This document shows, piece by piece, positions 1 to 5,923 of a DNA stretch of 7,246 bases. The stretch lies in contig JAIRTU010000144.1 in the NCBI GenBank assembly GCA_031254735.1, positions 1-7,246 on the forward strand, read 5' to 3'. Below the pieces are notes generated by a model. The model was not told the DNA's origin. It did no database searches and worked only from the letters and a program-made list of their open reading frames with translations. Position numbers and translations under genes: made by a program. Numbering within the stretch: position 1 is the stretch's first letter; the number at the start of each line of letters is the position of its first letter. The DNA comes from Bacteroidales bacterium. GTDB lineage: Bacteria; Bacteroidota; Bacteroidia; Bacteroidales; WCHB1-69.

Positions 1-1193
1 ATACCGCGAGAACGCAAATAAAAAATGGCATTATCGTCCATTTGTCCGACCGTTGCTCCGTGACTGCATTTTATGTCGTCGGCGTATATTTCTAAAAACG
101 GTTTGGTGTTGACGGAAGCATCGTTTGTCAATAAAATATTACGGTTGAGTTGATAAGCCTCTGTTTTCTGTGCATCGGGAGACACATAAATATGCCCGAC
201 AAAATGAGCAGTTGCTTTATCGTCCATAATTCCGTTGTACGATTGCCGGCTGATACAGTCGGTTGCAAAATGATTTACTCTCAAACAGTTGCTTACATTC
301 TGTTCTTTGTCTGCCATATACAAACCGTTGAAACAGATAGATGAATGCGATCCCAGCAAAGAAGCATTTATCGTGTTGTGTACCAAGCCGCCGTTGAAAG
401 TATTTGTGTTGGTGTTGACCACACTGTTTTCGTATTGATGAATATTTACGCTGTTCAACAAAACCGCATTATTATCTTTATTTTCCATTTTGAAATAATC
501 AAGATGAGCATTTTCATCAACAATTATTTCGGTAACTCCGTTGATGAGCGTGTTTTTGCTTTCAAGCGTGTCGTCGCAGTGGATCAACTTCAACGAGGTA
601 TTTTTTCCTGCAATAATCAAATTGCGGGTATTGATAAACAAATTCTGCTGTGTCTTCACCACATTGGCAACCTGAACAGCTTTGTCGAAATGTATATTAT
701 CAGGAATATAAACAAAAAAACCGTCTTGCCACAGCGAGCCGTTGAGGTGATAGAGTCCGGTATATGCCGTTTTGTTCATGTCTTCCCGATACGGTTGAGT
801 AAGTTTTGCAGCCAGCTCTTTGGCAGAGCGAAGACTCCCGATTGTAACGCCGTTGGGAAACATCGTCAGCGGAGAATCGTTGTGAACATACCAGCCGTTG
901 AGAAAGGTAAACATATACGAATCAATATTATGTATCGAACAATTGAAAAATGTTTCCACCGGACGATACACTTCCGACTGCTGTTGAATGGCATATTTAT
1001 TTTTAATAATGGTATCCCAATTAAAATTGCGCCACATCTCGTCGCTTTGCGGAGGAACGCCCTTTTGTCGGAAAAGATGCTGATTCTTTATGCGGTCTTC
1101 TTTCAAAAGAGAATTATCAGCCTCTAACACAGAGGGCATATATTCATCTGTCAATCGATTGAAATAAGTATTGATTTCCGATATTTGTAACAT
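1..1193 (-). CDS. sufD: SufD, Fe-S cluster assembly scaffold subunit (3' end cut by window edge)
   Basis: SufD is a cytosolic partner of SufB and the SufC ATPase; the SufBCD complex builds Fe-S clusters and passes them to apoproteins. The reading frame is open from the ATG at 1193 to the window edge, giving 397 complete codons, so roughly the last 50 residues of a typical 440-450 aa protein are missing. The N-terminal half (start MLQISEINTYF) is the variable helical part, followed by a long beta-helix-like core. The diagnostic SufD/SufB C-terminal signature is visible at residues about 366-397: EIYADDIKCSHGATVG followed by FYLRSRG, containing Cys376 and His378. The histidine corresponds to the conserved SufD His that contributes to cluster assembly with SufB in Escherichia coli. 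Upstream lies lgt, not sufC, with a 57 bp gap. A weak -7-like box (1228-1235) could drive it, or it may be read through from lgt. Identification is secure from the signature. Confidence 0.94.
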   Translation of the reverse strand, partial: MLQISEINTYFNRLTDEYMPSVLEADNSLLKEDRIKNQHLFRQKGVPPQSDEMWRNFNWDTIIKNKYAIQQQSEVYRPVETFFNCSIHNIDSYMFTFLNGWYVHNDSPLTMFPNGVTIGSLRSAKELAAKLTQPYREDMNKTAYTGLYHLNGSLWQDGFFVYIPDNIHFDKAVQVANVVKTQQNLFINTRNLIIAGKNTSLKLIHCDDTLESKNTLINGVTEIIVDENAHLDYFKMENKDNNAVLLNSVNIHQYENSVVNTNTNTFNGGLVHNTINASLLGSHSSICFNGLYMADKEQNVSNCLRVNHFATDCISRQSYNGIMDDKATAHFVGHIYVSPDAQKTEAYQLNRNILLTNDASVNTKPFLEIYADDIKCSHGATVGQMDDNAIFYLRSRG

Positions 1194-1227
1194 ATTTATT
1201 AATGTTTGAAGTTCAATATTGAGATGT

Positions 1228-1235
1228 TAAACGTA
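1228..1235 (-). promoter_or_regulatory. weak candidate -7 box upstream of sufD
   Basis: On the minus strand the gap between lgt and sufD holds TACGTTTA, one mismatch from the Bacteroidota -7 consensus TAnnTTTG, and it ends 34 nt before the sufD ATG. No convincing -33 TTG box is found at the usual distance. It may be chance in AT-rich DNA, in which case sufD would be transcribed from the lgt promoter. Confidence 0.2.
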
Positions 1236-1250
1236 TTTTATACCGGTTAA

Positions 1251-2141
1251 TTATTCCTTTTTCTTCGGGTCTTTTGTCTCTGATTTTATCATGGTCGGAA
1301 AGGTTTTTTTTGCAAAAGAATAATATAAAAACCCTGCTCCGAGCAATACAAACGGAATACTCAACCATTGCCCCATGTTCAAAAGCATGTTTTCTTCAAA
1401 TCCAACCTGATTTTCTTTGACAAACTCAATAAAAAATCGTGCCGTGAAAATCACCACCAACAGCGTCCCGACACTTCTTCCTGCGGGAATATGTCCTTTT
1501 GTCTTTTTGAAATAATACCAAACCTGATAAACAAACAGCGAAAGATAAACCAACGCCTCGTATATCTGTGTGGGGTGTCGGGGGTCGCAACATTCACTTG
1601 TACCCTCCCGCTGCATAAAGATAAAGCCCCAAGACATGTCTGTTATTGTCCCGATAATTTCGGAGTTCATCAAATTTCCAATGCGGACAAATGCGGCAGC
1701 AATCGGAATGGCGATAGAAAGCCTGTCTAACAGCCATACCAAACTCATATTGTGTCTTTTGGAAAAATATAAGACAAACAACAGTATGGCGATAGTTCCG
1801 CCATGACTTGCCAAACCCGCAAAACCGGTAAACTCCCAACCGCTCTCTGTTTGAGTAAAAGGAATAAATATCTCTAAGAGATGATCTTTATAATATGCCC
1901 AGTCGTAAAACAGACAATGCCCCAACCGTATGCCGACAATTGTCCAAGCAGCCGTGAGAAACGAAAAACGGTCAATAAGGTTAAGGTCGACTTTCTCGTG
2001 TTTTGCAACTTTCTGAAAGGTAAAATAAGCCAATCCAAACCCGCTGAGAAGCAGCAAACCATACCAACCCACACGTAAAGATCCCACTTCAAACAATATC
2101 GGATCGGCATTCCATATAATATAATTCAGTATATTAATCAT
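1251..2141 (-). CDS. lgt: Prolipoprotein diacylglyceryl transferase (Lgt)
   Basis: Lgt is an inner-membrane enzyme that moves diacylglycerol from phosphatidylglycerol to the lipobox cysteine of prolipoproteins, the first step of lipoprotein maturation. The 296 aa protein is polytopic, with hydrophobic segments spread from residue 22 to 275. Family motifs are in order: WYG with Tyr27, SHGG with His113, RIGNLMNSE at 153-161 (Arg153, Asn156, Glu161), RHPTQIYEA at 188-196, and Arg235/Glu239 in ARFFIEF. These match E. coli Tyr26, His103, Arg143, Asn146, Arg239 and Glu243. A basic tail (SETKDPKKKE) ends the protein. The ATG at 2141 is preceded by a TAATTTTG box 20 nt upstream, so the gene probably has its own promoter independent of the STN operon. 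The downstream neighbour is sufD. The length is somewhat longer than many Lgt proteins, because of the loop at 78-105 and the C-terminal tail. Confidence 0.97.
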   Translation of the reverse strand: MINILNYIIWNADPILFEVGSLRVGWYGLLLLSGFGLAYFTFQKVAKHEKVDLNLIDRFSFLTAAWTIVGIRLGHCLFYDWAYYKDHLLEIFIPFTQTESGWEFTGFAGLASHGGTIAILLFVLYFSKRHNMSLVWLLDRLSIAIPIAAAFVRIGNLMNSEIIGTITDMSWGFIFMQREGTSECCDPRHPTQIYEALVYLSLFVYQVWYYFKKTKGHIPAGRSVGTLLVVIFTARFFIEFVKENQVGFEENMLLNMGQWLSIPFVLLGAGFLYYSFAKKTFPTMIKSETKDPKKKE

Positions 2142-2160
2142 TCTTCCAATTATTTTTTTG

Positions 2161-2168
2161 CAAAATTA
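2161..2168 (-). promoter_or_regulatory. lgt promoter, -7 box
   Basis: The minus strand reads TAATTTTG, an exact match to the Bacteroidota primary-sigma -7 consensus TAnnTTTG, followed by CA. It ends 20 nt before the lgt ATG, which leaves a short leader. A TTTG at 2199-2202 is too far away (30 nt) to be a normal -33 box, so only the -7 element supports this call. Confidence 0.5.
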
Positions 2169-2245
2169 CACTAATAATTCGGACTTTTTCCCACTATCCA
2201 AAATATTTATTGCACCTGTGAGATTGTTGGGAGTGAACTTTAAAC

Positions 2246-2268
2246 AATGAATAACTAATAATGAATAA
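2246..2268. repeat. short direct repeat, AATGAATAA twice
   Basis: The 9-mer AATGAATAA occurs at 2246-2254 and 2260-2268, separated by CTAAT (period 14 bp). It lies in the 159 bp gap between lgt and the STN-barrel gene, just downstream of the latter's stop. The rest of the gap (2142-2300) holds the lgt -7 box and otherwise AT-rich sequence; no GC stem plus T-tract terminator was found. Confidence 0.4.
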
Positions 2269-2300
2269 TTTTTTGCGATTATATATATGCAGTCTCTGGC

Positions 2301-3530
2301 TTACTTTGTTGTGGTTTGGGGTGTTTTCTTTTGTTTGAAGGTGTAAGAGACGGTCAAGCCGATGTTCCAGCAGTCTTCTCGAAAAGTTAGATATTCAATG
2401 CCTTCGTTGTAAAATTCCCAAATGCCCGACTGTTGGTTAAGCTGTTCCTGTCGATACGGAACGGCAATTCGTGCCATGTTTGCTGTTCCTACATAATATT
2501 CCACATACACCGAAAGACCCACGCCGCAAGGAAATTGATACGAAATGCCTGTCCCCAAATTCAGCAAGATATTCATTCTTTGAAGTGGGGCTTCTATCTG
2601 AGTGCCATAATACAGCCTTTGCAACGTCTTGTTTTCTGTGATGGGAGCAGATTCCCACAGAAACACACCTATCGGAACATCTTTCGCATTCAAAAACTTT
2701 ATGCTCTTTTTGTTCACAGGAATGCTAAAATCGATGCCGGCTTTGATAAGCAGACTGAAATTGCTTCTTCCTAAAAACATATAATATTTCATGTCGAGAG
2801 GGAATTGCAAAGAAGAAAACAGCAAATGCCGCTCGTTGATAGTGGTACTTCCACCCCAATCAAACGCTTCAAAAGAATAATCGGCATACTTTCGTATGTA
2901 TTTAATGCCGGTTTCTATTTGCAGATGATTGCCGAATATATACCCGAAACCCAATTCCAACGACGGCGGGGATAATCTCAGGTTGTTGTTCCAAAATGCC
3001 CGACTGTAATTTGTGGTGAGACAGATCTCGTTTCTAAATCCTGACGAAAGCGATATGATCCAATTGCCGTTTCGTGAGGACGTCTTTGTTGTTTTCAACT
3101 CGTGTAGGCTCTGCTTTATCTCTTCCAAGACCGCCCCAATGCTGTCGTGGTAAACATATATCGTATCCCACACGAAAATCGTATCGCGAGTGGCAAGACT
3201 GCTGCCTGCTGCGTTTTCGGGGGTGAGAATGATATAGTTATTCCTTATTTTATATTTCACCGAAGGTGGCAAAATGAGCGACAACACCGTATCCACCTTT
3301 TCTTTTACAACATCGATAGAAATACATGTGTCTGAATTTAAAATGTCGGTATTGTACGCAAACCGCAATCCTGTTTGCAAGGTTATCGATTGAAACACCT
3401 CCAACAGCGATGTTTCTTTCACCTGCAATGTAAGCGTATAGTCAGTCGTTTGAGCCGATATTGGTATCGTTGTGCAAAAAAGACCTACTGCCAATATTGC
3501 TATTCGGATATTCTTCTTACGAAATAACAT
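2301..3530 (-). CDS. STN-domain outer-membrane beta-barrel protein, third gene of the sigma/FecR operon
   Basis: No named gene is recognised. From the ATG at 3530 the product is 409 aa. Residues 1-26 form a signal peptide: basic MLFRKKNIRI, a hydrophobic core, and a cleavage site after ISA before Gln27. Residues about 30-104 match the STN (secretin/TonB short N-terminal) domain, with the typical pattern of the SLLEVFQSI helix, GLRFAY strand, VDTVLSLIL helix and YKIRNNYIILTP strand. A linker carries two tandem copies of DTI-F/Y-V (116-127) and a short helical part (130-146). Residues about 155-398 alternate polar and hydrophobic strands with many aromatics and glycines, ending in LTVSYTF, as in small outer-membrane barrels. 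There is no plug or carboxypeptidase-regulatory-like domain and no TonB-receptor length. The frame extends upstream to 3626, but that would bury the signal peptide and overlap fecR by 110 nt; the chosen ATG overlaps fecR by 14 nt, suggesting translational coupling. Inferred role: outer-membrane sensor or regulator whose STN domain contacts FecR. Confidence 0.85.
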   Translation of the reverse strand: MLFRKKNIRIAILAVGLFCTTIPISAQTTDYTLTLQVKETSLLEVFQSITLQTGLRFAYNTDILNSDTCISIDVVKEKVDTVLSLILPPSVKYKIRNNYIILTPENAAGSSLATRDTIFVWDTIYVYHDSIGAVLEEIKQSLHELKTTKTSSRNGNWIISLSSGFRNEICLTTNYSRAFWNNNLRLSPPSLELGFGYIFGNHLQIETGIKYIRKYADYSFEAFDWGGSTTINERHLLFSSLQFPLDMKYYMFLGRSNFSLLIKAGIDFSIPVNKKSIKFLNAKDVPIGVFLWESAPITENKTLQRLYYGTQIEAPLQRMNILLNLGTGISYQFPCGVGLSVYVEYYVGTANMARIAVPYRQEQLNQQSGIWEFYNEGIEYLTFREDCWNIGLTVSYTFKQKKTPQTTTK

Positions 3531-4569
3531 ATACTTTACCGTGTTTTGATATTTGAACAGACAGTGTTTCTGCAATAACTTCCAATATTTCATCAATAGA
3601 TTGTGCGTTGCTGCAAAATTCGGCATTTATCCGCAGCTTACGCAAAGATTTATCTTCAAAAATAATATCCACATGGAAACGATCCTTTAACTCTTTCACT
3701 ACTTTATCCAAAGAAGCCGAATGAAAAGTCATATTGCTGAACAGCTGTTCTTCGTTTTGTTTCTCATCGTCTTTTAATTCTTCCTCTGTTGACGATAGCA
3801 GCATTTCGTCTTCCTCGTTGTCTTCTTCCAACTCGGAAACAATCTCATGTGGATTTACTTTCACCTGCGAGAAAAGATTTTTCAGCGTATTAAAATACCC
3901 TGTTTCGTTCTTTTTAAGTCCGATTCCCGATCCTTCGCTGCTGTAAAACAAGACTTCTCCTTCCATCACTTCAACCTTTATCTTCTCTTCGGGGTGAAAT
4001 GCCGTAACGGTGAAACGTGTCCCAATATCTTTTATAAATGTCTTTCCTGCCTGCACAAGAATAGATTCTCCATTCTTGGAGTTAATGTTAAATGTGGCTT
4101 TGCCAAACAGCTTTATCGTGTCGACGGTTTCTTTATTGTAGACTATGCGAGAGCCTTTGAAAAGAGCCACTTCGCAATAAGGAGACAGCTGATAAGAGGT
4201 GTCTTTGTAGTCGGCTTTCAGAATGGTGTCATGTGTTTCTGTTTCTATATCCACAAACAGAAACACACCCAGAAGCAATGCTATCGCAGCAGCTATTCCG
4301 GTAAGAAAGACACATTTCAAAGGATGTCTTTTGGCAGGAGGCTGCATTGATTGTTGCATATAGTTTTTATACGACGCCAAGGCTTTTTCCATATCGGGCG
4401 AAGGCATGGAACGAGCCGGACTTGTTTTTCGATAGAGAAAAGTCATCTGCTCGAAATAATCTTCATGTTCTTTCGATTCGGCTAACCATGTGTCTAATTG
4501 TTGCAGTTCGTCGTCGGTTGCCTCTCCGCAGAAATAATGTGCCAATAAAATGTTTGTTCTGTTGTCCAT
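3517..4569 (-). CDS. FecR-type transmembrane anti-sigma factor (FecR + DUF4974-like C-terminus)
   Basis: FecR-family proteins hold or activate their partner ECF sigma factor and relay signals from an outer-membrane STN domain across the inner membrane. The 350 aa protein has a cytosolic N-terminal anti-sigma region (1-50, with HYFCGEATDDELQQLDTWL), one transmembrane segment at about 86-106, a periplasmic FecR beta domain at about 113-225 (including LFGKATFNI and DIGTRFTVTAF), and a C-terminal STN-like/DUF4974 region at 279-350 ending GKVYVIS. Between the last two lies a strongly acidic linker (246-274, 16 Asp/Glu of 29), which stands out for this family. The ATG at 4569 lies 21 nt after the sigma gene stop, and the gene end overlaps the next start by 14 nt, so the three genes form one transcription unit. 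The ligand and regulon are unknown. The family call is firm. Confidence 0.95.
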   Translation of the reverse strand: MDNRTNILLAHYFCGEATDDELQQLDTWLAESKEHEDYFEQMTFLYRKTSPARSMPSPDMEKALASYKNYMQQSMQPPAKRHPLKCVFLTGIAAAIALLLGVFLFVDIETETHDTILKADYKDTSYQLSPYCEVALFKGSRIVYNKETVDTIKLFGKATFNINSKNGESILVQAGKTFIKDIGTRFTVTAFHPEEKIKVEVMEGEVLFYSSEGSGIGLKKNETGYFNTLKNLFSQVKVNPHEIVSELEEDNEEDEMLLSSTEEELKDDEKQNEEQLFSNMTFHSASLDKVVKELKDRFHVDIIFEDKSLRKLRINAEFCSNAQSIDEILEVIAETLSVQISKHGKVYVIS

Positions 4570-4590
4570 GATTATATATCATTAAAATTG

Positions 4591-5133
4591 TTAGAACAGC
4601 AAGTAATCTTTAAACTCTTCTCGCAACACATGCAATGCTTTTGAAATTTGTTTTTCGACTGTCCCGCTGCTTATACCCATCTTTTCGGCAATTTCGTTAT
4701 ACGACAAATAAGAATAACGGCTCAGTTTAAATACTTCTCTGCACCGTGGCGGAAGATTTTCTACGGCAGTTTCCATTTTTTGTTCCAATTCGTCATATTC
4801 TAATTGATCCGAAGCATTCTCTACTCTATTTTGGTACTCGAAATGGAAGTCCTGATGATGTTCGTTTATGTTTTTGAGTTGTTTTACTCTATTTATGCAC
4901 TCATTGTGTACCACTCGATACAGGTATGACTTTATAGAAGTATGTATTTCTATCCTGCCTCGTTGATCCCACAACTTACAAAACATCTTTTGAACAATGT
5001 CTTCCGCTTCTTCTGTATTGTAAACTATTCCGTAGGCGTAATCGCACAAAGGTGTATACCAGTGTGTAAAAAGCATTTCGTATGCTTTGTGACTACCTGC
5101 CTGTAAATCGTTTACACTAACCTGCTTTTCCAA
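4591..5133 (-). CDS. ECF RNA polymerase sigma factor (FecI-like)
   Basis: The 180 aa product is a group 4 sigma factor that would direct RNA polymerase to a small regulon when released or activated by the FecR encoded next to it. Region 2 spans about 8-84 (LQAGSHKAYEMLFTHWY, AEDIVQKMFCKLWDQR, SYLYRVVHNECINRVK). A charged linker follows (86-115), then region 4 at 118-172, with LPPRCREVFKLSR and the helix-turn-helix YNEIAEKMGISSGTVEKQISKAL. The start is TTG at 5133: an in-frame TAA lies six codons upstream with no ATG or GTG in between, and the first internal ATG (Met20) would remove the beginning of region 2.1. A TAATTTTG -7 box ends 26 nt upstream, so basal transcription by the primary sigma is likely. 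The fecR gene follows after 21 nt. Confidence 0.96.
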   Translation of the reverse strand: MEKQVSVNDLQAGSHKAYEMLFTHWYTPLCDYAYGIVYNTEEAEDIVQKMFCKLWDQRGRIEIHTSIKSYLYRVVHNECINRVKQLKNINEHHQDFHFEYQNRVENASDQLEYDELEQKMETAVENLPPRCREVFKLSRYSYLSYNEIAEKMGISSGTVEKQISKALHVLREEFKDYLLF

Positions 5134-5159
5134 AATGTTTATTTTGATCTCTTACGATA

Positions 5160-5167
5160 CAAAATTA
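5160..5167 (-). promoter_or_regulatory. promoter -7 box of the sigma/fecR/STN operon
   Basis: The minus strand reads TAATTTTG, an exact TAnnTTTG match and the same octamer as before lgt. It ends 26 nt from the TTG start of the sigma gene. No clear -33 TTG lies at 19-21 nt; the nearest TTG (5179-5181) is only 11 nt away. This suggests transcription by the housekeeping sigma rather than by the ECF factor alone. Confidence 0.5.
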
Positions 5168-5214
5168 TAATAATAAGACAATCATAACGACGATTTCCGG
5201 TATTGGGGAATGAA

Positions 5215-5242
5215 TTTTTTTACTTTTTTGAAAGAAAAAAAA
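5215..5242. repeat. A/T-rich inverted repeat between the NUDIX and sigma genes
   Basis: The plus strand reads seven T, A, CTTT, loop TTTG, AAAG, A, then A-run. The CTTT/AAAG arms pair, an A:A mismatch follows, and seven T pair with seven A, giving an 11 bp stem with one mismatch. It sits 28 bp beyond the NUDIX stop and about 48 bp upstream of the sigma operon -7 box. It lacks a GC stem with a following U-tract on the minus strand, so it is not a standard terminator for the NUDIX gene; it could also be an intrinsically bent A-tract. Confidence 0.45.
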
Positions 5243-5270
5243 ATATACTTGCCTGATTTGTTGCCTTTTA

Positions 5271-5900
5271 TTAATGCAAGAAATTATTCCTTTTTAGCAA
5301 ATCAATCAAAGAAGGATACATATTATCTCCTGCAATATGCAACTGATTCATCGGAATCCATACTGCTTTTTCGATACTTTCTTCCGTTTGTGGCACAAGT
5401 TTGCCGGTGTTTGAGGTCTGCATTTGATACCAATGCGTTTCTTTCAACACAAAACGATCGTTGAGCGGAAAAACATGATAGGTACAGTCCAAATCTTTGC
5501 TAATAGAGAGTTCGTCAATGCCTGTTTCTTCCATTACCTCACGGATAGCGGCTTGACGGTCGGTTTCTCCTTCTTCTACATGCCCTTTGGGAAAATCCCA
5601 ATGGTCTAAACGATAAATACTCAAAACCGCATTGTCTTTAAAGACAATTCCTCCTGCTGCCCGCTGGAAGATGAAATGCTTTTTAATTTCTTTCCATAAA
5701 TTGTTTTCTTCTTCATCGGTTTTACAAACAATGGTTACAGATTGTTTTTCATATAGAAACAACGAAATAATCGACTCTATGTCATCTGAAACGTCTTCAT
5801 AGATAAAACAATTCTCGTCTGTTGCATTTCGTTGAACATTCTGTTCAAATCTTACTGTTGATAATACGGTTTCGTTATGGAAAAGATTGTACCTTTGCAT
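5271..5900 (-). CDS. NUDIX hydrolase with N-terminal extension
   Basis: NUDIX enzymes hydrolyse nucleoside diphosphates linked to another moiety and need a divalent metal. With the start at 5900 the protein has 209 aa. The NUDIX domain is about residues 80-209, with a perfect Nudix box at 106-128 (Gly106, Glu112, Arg120-Glu121, Glu124-Glu125, Gly127, Ile128; core REVMEETGI), followed by strands such as HWYQMQT and AVWIPM. Residues 1-80 form an extra N-terminal part beginning MQRYNLFHNETVLSTV that standalone NUDIX enzymes of about 130-150 aa lack; it contains no motif I recognise. An ATG at 5918 would add six residues (MCLNFT); the internal Met is preferred because the NLFHNETVL pattern begins there. 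The gene is divergent from pyrE with a 23 bp gap and carries the pyrE -7 box in codons 2-4. The substrate cannot be predicted; nucleotide housecleaning is only a guess. Confidence 0.9.
   Translation of the reverse strand: MQRYNLFHNETVLSTVRFEQNVQRNATDENCFIYEDVSDDIESIISLFLYEKQSVTIVCKTDEEENNLWKEIKKHFIFQRAAGGIVFKDNAVLSIYRLDHWDFPKGHVEEGETDRQAAIREVMEETGIDELSISKDLDCTYHVFPLNDRFVLKETHWYQMQTSNTGKLVPQTEESIEKAVWIPMNQLHIAGDNMYPSLIDLLKRNNFLH
5890..5897 (+). promoter_or_regulatory. pyrE promoter, -7 box
   Basis: The plus strand reads TACCTTTG followed by CA, an exact match to TAnnTTTG. It ends 26 nt before the pyrE ATG, the same distance as for the sigma operon. A TTTC at 5870-5873 (16 nt upstream) is the best but weak -33 candidate. 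The box lies inside the first codons of the divergent NUDIX gene. Confidence 0.55.
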
Positions 5901-5923
5901 TGTAAAATTTAAACACATAACGT

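Noticed and set aside
345..1127. 260 aa plus-strand open frame
   Set aside because: It is antisense to sufD, whose protein carries clear family motifs across the same DNA; its translation shows no domain pattern.
1240..1250. ACCGGT palindrome after lgt
   Set aside because: A 6 bp palindrome without a stem or T-tract is not a usable terminator or operator call.
3531..3626. Upstream extension of the STN-barrel gene to the ATG at 3626
   Set aside because: It would place 32 residues before a clean signal peptide and overlap fecR by 110 nt; the ATG at 3530 is better placed.
5901..5918. ATG at 5918 as NUDIX start
   Set aside because: It adds only MCLNFT and lies 5 nt from the pyrE ATG; the family-like N-terminus starts at the Met encoded at 5898-5900. 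It is not excluded.
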